Positions 46,300 to 55,595 are shown, numbered from the stretch's first letter. The stretch is DNA of 64,000 nt from Bacilliculturomica massiliensis (GCF_900605495.1 NZ_LR027603.1:248001-312000); one strand, 5' to 3'. The notes: generated by a model from the sequence alone, not told the origin. Made by a program: numbers and translations.

Positions 46300-48216
46300 A
46301 TGAGTTATTTAATGGGAGAATACGATGTGATAGTCATCGGCGCCGGTCACGCAGGCTGCGAGGCAGGGCTGGCGGCAGCGCGCATGGGAAAAAAGACGCT
46401 GATGCTGTCCATCAATCTGGAGGCGGTGGCCATGATGGCCTGCAATCCTTCCATCGGAGGAACGGGAAAAGGTCATCTGGTCAGGGAGATCGACGCGTTG
46501 GGCGGCGAGATGGGCGTCAATATCGACAAGACTTTTATTCAGAGCCGTATGCTGAATACGGCAAAGGGGCCAGCCGTCCATTCTCTGAGAGCTCAGGCGG
46601 ACAAACAGCGGTATCACGAGGAGATGAAGAAGACGCTGGAGGCCCAGGAAAATCTTGATCTGAAGCAGGGTGAGGCTGTGGATATCGTTACGGAGGACCA
46701 GGGCGACGGGGGAAAGCGGGTCTGCGGCATAGTTATGAAAACAGGGGCCATTTATCGGGCGAAAGCGGTGGTTCTGGCTACGGGCACTTTTCTCAGAGGT
46801 AAAATATTTATCGGTGAATCGGCGTATCAGAGCGGACCAAACGGTCTGGCTCCCTCTGTGGAACTGGCGGACAATTTAAAGAAACATGGTATGAAGCTTC
46901 GCCGGTTCAAGACGGGAACCCCTGCCCGGGCCTTGGGAAAAAGTCTGAATTTTGACCGGATGGAGGAACAGAAAGGCGATGAGAAGATCGTTCCCTTTTC
47001 TTTTTTGAACGATCGGCTGGAAAGGGAACAGGTATCCTGCTGGCTGACTTACACCAATGAGACGACTCATGAGATCATCCGGAAAAATTTTCACAGGTCC
47101 GCTCTGTTCGGAGGACAGATCGAGGGGGTAGGACCCCGGTACTGTCCCTCCATCGAGGATAAAGTGAATCGCTTCGCCGATAAAAAACGGCATCAGCTGT
47201 TTATCGAACCGGAGGGATCCGCAACCGATGAAATGTATATTCAGGGTATGTCCAGCAGCCTTCCGGAAGATGTTCAGGTGGAGTTTTACCGTTCTATTCC
47301 TGGTCTTGAAGAGCTGGAAGTAGTGAGACCGGCTTACGCCATCGAGTACGACTGCATCGATCCGCTGGAGCTTAAGACAAATCTGGAGTATCGGAAGATA
47401 TCCCGGCTCTTCTGCGCCGGACAGTTTAACGGAAGTTCCGGATATGAGGAGGCGGCGGCTCAGGGGCTTATGGCAGGGGTAAACGCCTGCCTGTCAATAG
47501 ATGGAAAACAACCGTTTGTTCTGGACAGATCCGAGGCTTATATTGGCGTTCTGATCGACGATCTGGTGACAAAAGGTACTAATGAACCTTACAGAATTAT
47601 GACGTCCAGAGCGGAATATAGGCTGCTTCTCAGGCAGGACAACGCCGACCGGCGTCTGACGAGGCGGTCATTTGAGATTGGATTGGCTGATAAATCTAGA
47701 TATGACAGATTTTTAAAGAGAGAGGAAGAGACGGAACGGGAGATGGACCGTCTGAGAAAAACAGAAGTTTTACCCTCTCAAGTGAATTCCATTTTGGAAA
47801 AATGGGGAAGCTCGCCCCTGCAGAATAAAATGACTCTGGCTGAACTTCTCAAAAGGCCGGAGATCAATTATGAAATGCTGGCTGAGATCGATCCACAGAG
47901 AGATCCTCTCTCCTGGCACAGCATGACACAGGTAGAGGTCCAGATCAAATACGATGGATATATCGGAAAGCAGCTGACACAGGTGGAGCGTTTCAAGAGA
48001 CTGGAGACCAGAAGGCTTCCGGAAGATCTGGATTACGGACGGATCGACGGACTGCGCATCGAGGCGAGACAGAAGCTGGATCAGTTCCGGCCGGTATCGG
48101 TGGGACAGGCTTCGCGTATCTCCGGCGTATCTCCAGCCGATATCAACGTGCTGCTGATCTGGCTGGAAAAAGAGAGAAGAGGGAAGAAAGACGAAAAAGG
48201 CGGTGAAAACCAGTGA
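46300..48216 (+). CDS. mnmG: tRNA uridine 5-carboxymethylaminomethyl modification enzyme MnmG
   Basis: FAD-binding partner of MnmE. 638 residues with the dinucleotide motif [40 protein letters not shown] and the C-terminal GISPADI-like [15 protein letters not shown]. The stop overlaps the rsmG start (GTGA). Confidence 0.98.
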   Translation: MSYLMGEYDVIVIGAGHAGCEAGLAAARMGKKTLMLSINLEAVAMMACNPSIGGTGKGHLVREIDALGGEMGVNIDKTFIQSRMLNTAKGPAVHSLRAQADKQRYHEEMKKTLEAQENLDLKQGEAVDIVTEDQGDGGKRVCGIVMKTGAIYRAKAVVLATGTFLRGKIFIGESAYQSGPNGLAPSVELADNLKKHGMKLRRFKTGTPARALGKSLNFDRMEEQKGDEKIVPFSFLNDRLEREQVSCWLTYTNETTHEIIRKNFHRSALFGGQIEGVGPRYCPSIEDKVNRFADKKRHQLFIEPEGSATDEMYIQGMSSSLPEDVQVEFYRSIPGLEELEVVRPAYAIEYDCIDPLELKTNLEYRKISRLFCAGQFNGSSGYEEAAAQGLMAGVNACLSIDGKQPFVLDRSEAYIGVLIDDLVTKGTNEPYRIMTSRAEYRLLLRQDNADRRLTRRSFEIGLADKSRYDRFLKREEETEREMDRLRKTEVLPSQVNSILEKWGSSPLQNKMTLAELLKRPEINYEMLAEIDPQRDPLSWHSMTQVEVQIKYDGYIGKQLTQVERFKRLETRRLPEDLDYGRIDGLRIEARQKLDQFRPVSVGQASRISGVSPADINVLLIWLEKERRGKKDEKGGENQ

Positions 48217-48938
48217 ATTATCTCAAGTCTATGCTCACAAATCTCGGACTGCCCTGCGGCGGGGACGTGATGGAACAGTTTGAACAATACAGACGAAGCA
48301 TACTGAAATGGAATGAGTCGGTGAATCTGACGGCTGTCAGGGACGAGGAATCGTTCGAGATCAGGCACTTTGCCGATTCTCTCATGATATGCAGGAGCCC
48401 TCGCATGGGGCAGGCCCGCAGAGTGATAGATGTGGGAACAGGAGCCGGATTTCCCGGCATACCTCTGGCTATCGTTTTTCCGGAAAAACAATTCACGTTG
48501 ATGGATTCCCTGGGAAAACGCATGAAGATCGTCGAACAGACGGCCCATGAGATCGGTCTTCAGAATGTGGAGGTGATCCACGCCCGGGCCGAGGAGCTGG
48601 GAAAAAAGAAAGAGTACAGAGAGCAGTATGATCTCTGCGTGTCGAGAGCGGTGGCAAATCTTTCGGTGCTGTCGGAATATTGTCTGCCTTTCGTAAAGGT
48701 AGGGGGCTGGTTCGCACCCTATAAAACGGCGGCTGCGGAAGAAGAGATCAGAGAAGGCAGAAAAGCGGTGGAAATATTGGGCGGAAGGCTTCTTGAGGAT
48801 CGGATCCACTTTGATCTGAAGGAGATCCGTGATGAAGAAAAGCTGGAACATACGATCTTGTGGATCGAAAAAATAACGAATACATTGACGAAATATCCGA
48901 GAAAAGCGGGAACGCCCGCAAAAGATCCCCTGAAATGA
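48213..48938 (+). CDS. rsmG: 16S rRNA m7G527 methyltransferase RsmG
   Basis: 241-residue SAM-dependent methyltransferase. N-terminal [20 protein letters not shown], motif [21 protein letters not shown], and [19 protein letters not shown]. It starts at GTG inside the end of mnmG. The terminator hairpin overlaps the stop codon. Confidence 0.97.
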   Translation: MNYLKSMLTNLGLPCGGDVMEQFEQYRRSILKWNESVNLTAVRDEESFEIRHFADSLMICRSPRMGQARRVIDVGTGAGFPGIPLAIVFPEKQFTLMDSLGKRMKIVEQTAHEIGLQNVEVIHARAEELGKKKEYREQYDLCVSRAVANLSVLSEYCLPFVKVGGWFAPYKTAAAEEEIREGRKAVEILGGRLLEDRIHFDLKEIRDEEKLEHTILWIEKITNTLTKYPRKAGTPAKDPLK

Positions 48939-48956
48939 TGATTTCAGGGGATTTTT
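48925..48956 (+). terminator. Terminator overlapping the end of rsmG
   Basis: Perfect 12-bp stem ATCCCCTGAAAT / ATTTCAGGGGAT with a 4-base loop, then TTTTG. The last codons and stop of rsmG form the left arm. Confidence 0.85.
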
Positions 48957-49023
48957 GTTGAACGCTTCCCCCTTTCTGTAGGACAAGCTTCGGGTTATGA
49001 TATAGAAAAGGGAGGGATTCATC

Positions 49024-49836
49024 ATGTTTGGTTTTAAGAAAAGTCCGCAGCTGGAATTGCCCATAGAAAGTATACATACCAATCCGGATCAGCCGCGGAG
49101 GGTTTTTGATAAGTCGGATCTTGAGGAGTTATGCTGTTCGATCAGAGAGTTCGGGGTGATCCAGCCGCTGATCGTCAAAAGAGACAGTGAAGGAAGATAC
49201 ATTCTCATCGCAGGGGAGAGGAGATTGAGAGCTTCCGCAATGGCCGGACTGACCAGAGTTCCGGTAGTCATAAGGGAAGCAGACGATAAGGATACGGCGC
49301 TCATCGCTCTGGTGGAAAACGTGCAGCGGGCCGATCTGAATTACATTGAGGAGGCGGCAGCGTACAAAAGTCTGATGGAGGATTATGGGCTGACACAGTC
49401 CGAGATCGCCAGGAGGATGGGAAAACAGCAGTCTACGATATCGAATAAGATACGACTGCTGGTGCTTCCTGTGGATATACAGCTGATCCTGGCTAAACAT
49501 CAGCTGTCTGAGCGGCATGCCAGGGCTCTTCTGAGAATAGAAGACAATGAACTCAGAAAGTCCGTGCTCAACAAGATCATAGATCACAATTTAAATGTAA
49601 AGCAGACGGAAAAACTGATCGAAGACGTTCTGGTCAGAAAAGAGGAAGAAGCGAGAAAAAGTGAGAAACTCCGGTTCATCAATTATAAAATATATTTAAA
49701 TACCCTGAAAAAAGCATTTTCGACTATTTCAGATGTGGAAAAGGATGCGGAGTATTATCAGGAGGATAAGGGGGACTTCCTTGAAGTCCGCATCGTAATA
49801 CCGAAAAAAGAGGCGAGGCGCAGAATTGCGCAGTAA
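49024..49836 (+). CDS. noc: ParB/Noc-family nucleoid protein
   Basis: 270-residue ParB-family CTP-switch protein. The N-terminal ParB/Srx domain (IHTNPDQPRRVFDKSD, LIAGERRLRASAMAGL, ALVENVQRADLNYIEEAAAY) is followed by the helix-turn-helix (LTQSEIARRMGKQQSTISNKIRLL). Its place after rsmG is that of Noc, the nucleoid-occlusion factor. A second ParB homologue follows parA. No Noc-type binding site (TATTTCCCGGGAAATA) was seen in the window. Noc versus a second Spo0J is therefore decided by position only. Confidence 0.85.
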   Translation: MFGFKKSPQLELPIESIHTNPDQPRRVFDKSDLEELCCSIREFGVIQPLIVKRDSEGRYILIAGERRLRASAMAGLTRVPVVIREADDKDTALIALVENVQRADLNYIEEAAAYKSLMEDYGLTQSEIARRMGKQQSTISNKIRLLVLPVDIQLILAKHQLSERHARALLRIEDNELRKSVLNKIIDHNLNVKQTEKLIEDVLVRKEEEARKSEKLRFINYKIYLNTLKKAFSTISDVEKDAEYYQEDKGDFLEVRIVIPKKEARRRIAQ

Positions 49837-49868
49837 AGGCGGTTCTTAAAAGGGCAGATCGTGTTTTA

Positions 49869-49899
49869 GGAATGTTTCACGTGAAACATTCCTTTTTTA
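49869..49899 (+). terminator. Terminator of noc built on parS
   Basis: A 12-bp perfect stem GGAATGTTTCAC / GTGAAACATTCC with the T-run CCTTTTTTAT directly after. As RNA it would need a small loop from the central bases. Confidence 0.75.
49873..49888. promoter_or_regulatory. parS: parS site 1 (perfect)
   Basis: TGTTTCACGTGAAACA, the exact parS palindrome. It is the core of a longer dyad (GGAATG...CATTCC, 49869-49892) followed by TTTTTTAT, so the same bases form the noc terminator. Confidence 0.97.
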
Positions 49900-49916
49900 T
49901 TATGTAGGAAATATCC

Positions 49917-49980
49917 CAAAAATCCAGCCTTGTGAAAGTGGACCGCAGGGCGAATAAGTCTCTGAAGGCGGCTTTTTTAT
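49917..49980. repeat. Structured repeat, copy 1 (after parS 1)
   Basis: A copy of a roughly 65-nt unit with the shared core CTTGTGAA...GCAGGGCGAATA and a closing T-run. Its arms are less perfect than in copy 2. It is enclosed by GGAAATATC / GATATTTCC. Confidence 0.75.
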
Positions 49981-50079
49981 GTGAAAGACATTGAAAAAGT
50001 CTGCTGTCAAATAAGCTCACATAAAAAATCATGACACTAGACGAGAGTAAATATTGTCCGCAGATATTTCCGTATGTTT

Positions 50080-50145
50080 CAAAAAAGTTCACCTTGTGAA
50101 GGTAAGCCCGCAGGGCGAATATCTTTCCGAAGGAAACTTTTTTAT
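50080..50145. repeat. Structured repeat, copy 2
   Basis: Best-formed copy. The ends AAAAAAGTT / AACTTTTTT pair. Inside are three small hairpins with triloops: ACCTT-GTG-AAGGT, GCCC-GCA-GGGC and TTTCC-GAA-GGAAA. This would make a four-way junction. Confidence 0.85.
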
Positions 50146-50342
50146 TATTTCCAGTCAATAAGAAAACGAGGTAATTTGGCCGTTTGCAACACAGGACGGA
50201 ATCTTATGAAAAGCAGCAGGTCAAAAAATCTATGGTGTAAATTCTTATACTGTTATATAATAGAATCACTGAGTCTGAAAAAGTCAAAAAGCGCCGCTTC
50301 GTAAAGATAAATGAAGCTGTGATGAAGCAAGGGGTGAATCAT

Positions 50343-51116
50343 TTGGGTAAAGCAATTGCAATATTTAATCAGAAGGGCGGGGTAGGCAAGACGACGACTA
50401 ACATAAACCTGGCCGCCTGTCTGGCTCTGAGAGATAAAAGAGTTCTCGTCCTGGATATCGATCCGCAGGGAAATACGACCAGCGGCATGGGTATCGCTAA
50501 AAAAGGTCTGGAGGAGACATCCTACGAAGTCCTGATCAATGAAAAGATGGACCCGCGGGAAGCAATAAAAAATACGGGGATCAGGAATCTGGATATCATA
50601 CCGGCCAGCGTGGATCTTGCAGGGGCGGAGATCGAACTGGTCCAGCTGGAGGGCAGGGAAAAACGGCTGAAGAAAGCCCTGGACAAAATAAAAAGAGAAT
50701 ATGATTATATTTTTATCGACTGTCCCCCGTCATTGGGACTGCTCACGATCAATTCCCTGACTGCCGTGGACAGCGTACTGATCCCCATACAGTGCGAATT
50801 CTACGCGCTGGAAGGCGTCAGTCAGCTGATGAGCACCATTGAACTGGTAAAGAAAAGTCTGAACTCCAAGCTGGAGATAGAAGGCGTTATACTCAGCATG
50901 TTCGATGGGAGGACCAATCTGTCCATCCAGGTGGTGGAGGAAGTGAAGAAGTACTTTGGTTCCAAGGTCTACACAACTGTGATCCCAAGAAATGTGCGGC
51001 TGGCGGAGGCCCCCAGTTATGGGCTTCCGATCACGGAATACGATCCGAAGTCAAAGGGAGCGGAAGCATACTTTGCTTTTGCCGACGAATTTCTGGAAAC
51101 GGAAAGCGAGGAGTAG
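50343..51116 (+). CDS. parA: Chromosome-partitioning ATPase ParA/Soj
   Basis: Deviant-Walker ATPase that drives origin segregation with ParB. The 257-residue form starts at TTG 50343, seven bases after AAGGGGTG, giving GKAIAIFNQKGGVGKTTTNINLAACLA at the N-terminus. The open frame reaches 50319 but has no ribosome-binding site there. DIDPQGNTTSGMG and FIDCPPSLGLLT are present. Its stop is two bases before the parB start. Confidence 0.96.
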   Translation: MGKAIAIFNQKGGVGKTTTNINLAACLALRDKRVLVLDIDPQGNTTSGMGIAKKGLEETSYEVLINEKMDPREAIKNTGIRNLDIIPASVDLAGAEIELVQLEGREKRLKKALDKIKREYDYIFIDCPPSLGLLTINSLTAVDSVLIPIQCEFYALEGVSQLMSTIELVKKSLNSKLEIEGVILSMFDGRTNLSIQVVEEVKKYFGSKVYTTVIPRNVRLAEAPSYGLPITEYDPKSKGAEAYFAFADEFLETESEE

Positions 51117-51118
51117 TC

Positions 51119-52045
51119 ATGGCAAAACCGAAGACAAGAGGATTGGGGAGAGGACTGGAATCCCTGTTCAGCGATACGGAGATCATTTCCAACGAAGTCA
51201 AGCTCGCGGACGAAAGCGCTGCAGATACAAGAGAAGAGGAAAGAGCCGGCGAGATCGTGTTTATAGATATCAACGATATTAAGCCTAATTCCAAACAGCC
51301 GAGGAAGACTTTTGACGATGAGAAGATAGAGGAACTGGCGTCATCCATTCAGTCACACGGCGTTATACAGCCGATCATGGTGAGAAACGCTGAGAAAGGC
51401 TATGAACTGGTAGCCGGAGAGCGGCGCTGGAGGGCGGCCCGCAGGGCGGGTCTGAAAAAGATACCCGCCATTGTACGGGAGCTGGACGAACAGCAGAATA
51501 TGTTTTTCGCCATCATCGAGAATATGCAGCGGGAAGACCTCAACGCTATAGAAGAAGCTCTGGCTCTGGATGAGATGATCCGGACCTTTGGCCTGACTCA
51601 GGAAGAAGTATCCCGCAGCGTGGGAAAGAGCAGACCGTACATAACCAACTCTCTGAGACTTCTGAAGCTGCCCGATCCGGTTCAGGAGCTGGTATCGCAG
51701 GGATCCCTGTCAGGAGGTCATGCGAGGGCCATAGCGGGAATGAAGGGTGAAGAACAGCAGATCAAAGCGGCAAAAAAAGCGGTGGAGGAAGGCTGGTCTG
51801 TCCGTGAGATGGAACAGTATGCGGGGGAGAGCTCAGCCTCCAGAACACAGAAGAGAAAAGCGGCGTCCAGAACGAAACGAAAAGACGTACAGGATGTGGA
51901 ATCCCACCTGAAGGATGTTCTTGGAACAAAAGTTTCCATCCAATACGGCAGCAGAAAAGGCAGGATCGAGATAGAGTACTACAGCAGAGAGGAACTGGAG
52001 CGGCTGATCAGTCTCCTTCTCACCGTCAATCCGGAGAGGGTCTGA
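51119..52045 (+). CDS. parB: Chromosome-partitioning protein ParB/Spo0J
   Basis: 308-residue CTPase clamp that binds parS. N-terminal KTRGLGRGLESLFSD, the ParB/Srx motif VAGERRWRAARRAGL with IIENMQREDLNAIEEALA, the helix-turn-helix (LTQEEVSRSVGKSRPYITN) and the dimerisation tail are present. The KTRGLGRGL start distinguishes it from the Noc homologue upstream. Confidence 0.96.
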   Translation: MAKPKTRGLGRGLESLFSDTEIISNEVKLADESAADTREEERAGEIVFIDINDIKPNSKQPRKTFDDEKIEELASSIQSHGVIQPIMVRNAEKGYELVAGERRWRAARRAGLKKIPAIVRELDEQQNMFFAIIENMQREDLNAIEEALALDEMIRTFGLTQEEVSRSVGKSRPYITNSLRLLKLPDPVQELVSQGSLSGGHARAIAGMKGEEQQIKAAKKAVEEGWSVREMEQYAGESSASRTQKRKAASRTKRKDVQDVESHLKDVLGTKVSIQYGSRKGRIEIEYYSREELERLISLLLTVNPERV

Positions 52046-52101
52046 TGCAAAAACAGATAAAGAAATTAAAAAAACGTTGAATTCATTGGGTTTTAAGAGA
52101 A

Positions 52102-52117
52102 TGTTTCACATGAAACA
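52102..52117. promoter_or_regulatory. parS: parS site 2 (one mismatch)
   Basis: TGTTTCACATGAAACA differs from parS at one central base. It too sits in a longer dyad (AGAGAATG...CATTCTCT) followed by TTTTTTAAT, a terminator for parB. Confidence 0.88.
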
Positions 52118-52179
52118 TTCTCTTTTTTAATCATGTAGGAAATATCGTCTTTTTTTTTTGGCGATATTGACGGAATAAC

Positions 52180-52243
52180 AATAAAGGCTGCATTGTGAAG
52201 GTGAGTCAGCAGAGCGAATAAGACTCTGAGGGAGGTTTATTTA
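52180..52243. repeat. Structured repeat, copy 3
   Basis: Shares CATTGTGAAGGTGAGTC, AGCAGAGCGAATAAGACTCT and AGGTTTATTTAT with the other copies, most like copy 1. Diverged in the stems. Confidence 0.7.
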
Positions 52244-52283
52244 TAACACAGGGAATAGCGTCCGCTGATATTTCCGTATAGTT

Positions 52284-52346
52284 CAAAAAAGTTTACCTTG
52301 TAAAAGTGAGCTGTAGGGGGAATATGTTTCCGAAAAAACTTTTTTA
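52284..52346. repeat. Structured repeat, copy 4
   Basis: Close relative of copy 2, with paired ends AAAAAAGTTT / AAACTTTTTT. The same GATATTTCCGTAT precedes both. The inner hairpins are weakened (CTTGTAAAAG, GTAGGGGGAATATG). Confidence 0.8.
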
Positions 52347-52476
52347 CATCAGGCATAACCGGGATCATGATCAAATGTAACTGTAGCAAAAAAACCTTCG
52401 TTTTCATATACTGATAACCTATATTATAAAAAAACCGGAAAAGCGCGATCTGCCGCATCCGGAACGGAGGTAAAGT

Positions 52477-53673
52477 ATGATTTATCTGGACAATGCCGCC
52501 ACCACATTTCCAAAGCCTCTCTGCATGATCAGAGAGATGGAGGAATGTATGATGAAATACTGTGGAAATCCCGGGAGATCGGGACATAACATGTCGATGA
52601 AGACGGGAGAAAAAGTCTATGAAGCGCGAAAAGAGACGGCGGATTTTTTTGGGATCAAAGACAGTTCCCACGTGATATTTACTTACAACGCCACGGACGG
52701 CCTGAATATGGCCATAAAAGGCGTGTTGAAGGAGGGGGATCACGTCATCACCACAGCAATGGAACACAACTCCGTACTGCGTCCTCTGAAAGCGCTGGAG
52801 AGCAGAGGAGTAAACACCACTATCGTACGCTGTACCAGAAACGGTTACGTCCACCCGCAGATGATCGAAAGGGAAATACGGGAAAACACGAAGCTGATCG
52901 TATGTACTCACGCATCCAATGTAACGGGAAGTATCCAGCCGGCGTCGCAGATCGGGAGAATGGCAAGGGAAAGAGACATACTGTTTCTGCTGGACGGTTC
53001 GCAGAGCGCCGGCAGCGTACCCATCGACGTGGAAGAAATGAATATCGATATGCTGGCGCTGCCTGGGCATAAGGGGCTTCTGGGTCCTCTTGGAACAGGG
53101 GTGCTCTATCTTCGTCCAGGAATCGAACCTGTTATGCTGAAAGAAGGAGGGACTGGAACAAATTCCCGGGATCTGAGACAGCCCGCAGAGTTTCCGGAAG
53201 GCTTCGAGTCAGGCACTGTCAACGCTCCCGGGATCATCGGTCTGGGCGAGTCGATCCGCTATGTAAAGAAGAAAGGTATCGATCAGATCAGGATCCATGA
53301 AGAAAATCTGGTATCTAGACTGGAAGATCACATCTGCAACATCAACGAACTTCCCGGGTGCAGGGACAGGATCATCATGTATGGTCCCCGGATGTCTGAA
53401 TGCCGGTGCGATGGCAATAAACTGGAAAACGTATATGGGAAAACAGGAATTATCTGTCTCAACATCAAAGATACAGACTGCGAAGAAGTGTCGGAAAAAC
53501 TGAATCAGTACGGTATTGCTGTGCGGGCGGGTTTCCACTGCGCAGGCATTGCACATAAGACCATCGGAACGGTAGAAACAGGAGCCGTCCGGTTCAGCGT
53601 GGGTCCTTTCAATACCATGAGACAAATGGATTATACGGGAGAAGTGCTGTACCGCATTGCAAGAAACTGCTGA
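52477..53673 (+). CDS. Cysteine desulfurase-family PLP enzyme
   Basis: Class V aminotransferase of 398 residues, related to cysteine desulfurases. MIYLDNAATTFPKP is the standard N-terminus, the PLP lysine lies in LPGHKGLLGPLGTGVLY, and the C-terminal VRAGFHCAGIAHKTIGT contains the candidate persulfide cysteine. It belongs to the lineage often annotated as 'cysteine desulfurase family protein' that lies outside isc/suf operons. ATG 52477 has CGGAGG. Substrate and sulfur acceptor are unknown. Confidence 0.9.
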   Translation: MIYLDNAATTFPKPLCMIREMEECMMKYCGNPGRSGHNMSMKTGEKVYEARKETADFFGIKDSSHVIFTYNATDGLNMAIKGVLKEGDHVITTAMEHNSVLRPLKALESRGVNTTIVRCTRNGYVHPQMIEREIRENTKLIVCTHASNVTGSIQPASQIGRMARERDILFLLDGSQSAGSVPIDVEEMNIDMLALPGHKGLLGPLGTGVLYLRPGIEPVMLKEGGTGTNSRDLRQPAEFPEGFESGTVNAPGIIGLGESIRYVKKKGIDQIRIHEENLVSRLEDHICNINELPGCRDRIIMYGPRMSECRCDGNKLENVYGKTGIICLNIKDTDCEEVSEKLNQYGIAVRAGFHCAGIAHKTIGTVETGAVRFSVGPFNTMRQMDYTGEVLYRIARNC

Positions 53674-53715
53674 GAGTGTTAAAATACAATTGTGAAAAAG
53701 GACGGAGGAAATACG

Positions 53716-54819
53716 ATGAATCAGACAAACGGCAACAGTCTCATGTATGATGTGATCGAACGCATGGATTATATGGTCCGCGTTATGGATGAAGAAAGCA
53801 ACATAATATACATGAACCGCAAGATGCGCGGAGAGTTCGGCGACAAGACGGGAAAGAAATGTTTCGAGCTGCTGTCTTCGGAAGGAAAATGTATCAACTG
53901 TGTTTCCATGGGCTGCAAAATGTCCCAGAACGCGGAGACAAAGGATGTGAGGATCGGAACCAAGGTCTATCGGATCATCGCATCTCCGGTGAGCATAGCC
54001 AAAAAAGAAAAATTTTCCGTGGAGATCTTTGAAGACGTCACGGAACAGACCAGGATCATGGAGGAAAACCTCCGGAACTATGAAAAGCTGAAAAAAGACG
54101 TAGACTTTGCGAAACAGATACAGATCAGAGCTCTTCCTGCCGACGGCGCCTACTGGGACGCGCTGGAGATCCAGTCCTGCTACAGACCCAGCGAAGCCCT
54201 GGGCGGAGATATTTTTGATCTGGTCAGGATCGACGATAACAGAAGTCTGTTTTACATAGCGGATGTTTCAGGACACGGGATCCGGTCTTCTCTGCTCACG
54301 ATCTTTCTGAGACAGATCATTCGGGGCATGAAGGTGGAAGCCGGCGATCTGAACAACATTCTGAAAGAACTTCTGAGCAATTATAATGATCTGAAGATGG
54401 GAAACGAACAGTATTTCTCCATCCTGATCGGCCTGTACGACAGGGAAGCGTCGGAAGTGACCTTTATCAATGCGGGGCACAACTGTCTGCCTCTCATTAT
54501 CCGCAGAGACGGGACCAAAGAAGAGATATCCGTGGGAGGTATGCCGGTCTGCGGGCTGATGAAAAAGGCGGAGCATGAACAGGTTCAGGTGAAGGTGAGC
54601 GCAGGAGACAGGATCTTCCTCTACACCGATGGGATCACAGAAGCCTACAGCGAAGAAAAAAAGCAGGCTTTCGGGTTTTCAGGAGTGATGGATATCATCG
54701 ATTCGGAGGAAGAAATAAACAGCGGCAAAATAACGGAAAAAATTGTGCGGCAGGCATGCGAGTTTGTATCGGGAGAAATGCTTGACGACATGGCCGTTGT
54801 TATGATAAAAATACTGTAG
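53716..54819 (+). CDS. PAS-PP2C serine phosphatase (RsbU/SpoIIE type)
   Basis: 367-residue protein from ATG 53716 (GGAGG seven bases upstream, a GTG eight codons earlier is in frame). Residues 1-120 form a PAS domain with a cysteine cluster (KKCFEL, GKCINCVSMGCKM: C-x9-C-x2-C-x4-C) that could bind metal or sense redox. A short coiled coil (120-145) leads to the PP2C-like domain with ALGGDIFDLVRIDD, FYIADVSGHGIRSSLLT, FINAGHNCLPLII and DRIFLYTDGITEA. This class dephosphorylates RsbV/SpoIIAA-like antagonists, and the RsbV at 32.3 kb is the only one in the window. It lies after the desulfurase gene with about 40 bp between. Confidence 0.9.
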   Translation: MNQTNGNSLMYDVIERMDYMVRVMDEESNIIYMNRKMRGEFGDKTGKKCFELLSSEGKCINCVSMGCKMSQNAETKDVRIGTKVYRIIASPVSIAKKEKFSVEIFEDVTEQTRIMEENLRNYEKLKKDVDFAKQIQIRALPADGAYWDALEIQSCYRPSEALGGDIFDLVRIDDNRSLFYIADVSGHGIRSSLLTIFLRQIIRGMKVEAGDLNNILKELLSNYNDLKMGNEQYFSILIGLYDREASEVTFINAGHNCLPLIIRRDGTKEEISVGGMPVCGLMKKAEHEQVQVKVSAGDRIFLYTDGITEAYSEEKKQAFGFSGVMDIIDSEEEINSGKITEKIVRQACEFVSGEMLDDMAVVMIKIL

Positions 54820-54871
54820 AGACCTTTGATTTTTTAAGGCTGAGGCATTTGTAAAAGGATCTTAAACCCGG

Positions 54872-54888
54872 TGTAACACGTCTGTAAT
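54872..54888 (+). promoter_or_regulatory. WalR box upstream of the secreted protein and walHI
   Basis: TGTAAC-N5-TGTAAT, an exact match to the WalR consensus TGTWAH-N5-TGTWAH. It lies about 155 bp upstream of the secreted-protein start and just upstream of a TATACT hexamer (54899-54904). Confidence 0.75.
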
Positions 54889-55043
54889 AATGGTAATATA
54901 TACTTTGATGTATTAAATGAGATAGTATGCGGCGGTATGCCCGCGGTTACATAATCATTTTGAAGAGCCGGAGGCTGTGTTCAGACAGGAAAAAATGGAC
55001 CGGCGCCGGCGCAATACATGAAAGAAAGGAGGAGATCTCGACA

Positions 55044-55595
55044 ATGAAAAAATTGATAACCATACTCGTGGTTATTTTGACTATGTTTTGCACGACCGCT
55101 TTTGCAAGCGCCGCGACAGACCCTGCCGTAACGATTGTCAACCCGGCCAATGAGAGCATGGTCTATTCTGACAGCCTGCTCGTTTCCGTCAAGGTAACGC
55201 AGCCTAAGACCATTCGGGTGTCCGTTTCTGAGAAACGGCAGACCGTCGACGGCGTCGACGTCTCAATAGACGTGAATAAACTGACATCTGAATCGGCAGA
55301 GATCGGGGCAAATATACTGAAAAATGCCAAGAACGTACAGATTTGTGATTCAGAGAAATTTACATGCTCCAATAATTTGTCCTTTTATACAAAACAGATC
55401 AACAATCTGAATCCTGGCGTCTATCAAATTCAGGTGGATACGCTGAACAGCGCCGGAGAATCCGTCAATTCTTCCACCTCGCTGGTTGCCATGATGGGCA
55501 AGCAGTCCGCCGAAGATCAGTCGAAAATTATCGACGCGACACAGAACAATGGAATTGGGAAGCTGTTCGAGCTGATAAAGGGGCTGTTTAAGTAG
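55044..55595 (+). CDS. Secreted protein of unknown function with an Ig-like fold
   Basis: 183 residues from ATG 55044 (AAAGGAGGAG upstream). There is a signal peptide with cleavage expected after AFASA (about residue 23). The mature part starts TDPAVTIVNPANESMVYSDSLLVSVKV, a beta-sandwich-like pattern, and has one possible disulfide (C97 region ICDSEKFTC). The end is amphipathic (IGKLFELIKGLFK). I recognise no family. It sits 13 bases before walH and downstream of a WalR box, so a wall-related role is likely but inferred. Confidence 0.8.
   Translation: MKKLITILVVILTMFCTTAFASAATDPAVTIVNPANESMVYSDSLLVSVKVTQPKTIRVSVSEKRQTVDGVDVSIDVNKLTSESAEIGANILKNAKNVQICDSEKFTCSNNLSFYTKQINNLNPGVYQIQVDTLNSAGESVNSSTSLVAMMGKQSAEDQSKIIDATQNNGIGKLFELIKGLFK

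Larger units (their letters stand above)
49837..50342. other. noc / parA intergenic region
   Basis: 506 bp with no gene. It contains parS 1 with its terminator, the inverted pair GGAAATATC (49907-49915) / GATATTTCC (50063-50071), and two copies of the structured repeat described separately. The stretch after 50150 is AT-rich and probably holds the parA promoter, which I could not place with confidence. Confidence 0.7.
52046..52476. other. parB / cysteine-desulfurase intergenic region
   Basis: 431 bp without a gene. It holds parS 2, the dyad AATATCG...CGATATT around a T-run (52141-52168, terminator-like), and two more copies of the structured repeat. The arrangement parallels the noc/parA gap closely enough to suggest duplication. 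Confidence 0.7.

Noticed and set aside
49877-50158. Minus-strand open frame sharing a KVNFFETYGNI-like stretch with a frame at 52237-53070
   Set aside because: The shared peptide is only the translation of the structured DNA repeat on its reverse strand. Neither frame has a ribosome-binding site, and one runs antisense to the desulfurase gene.
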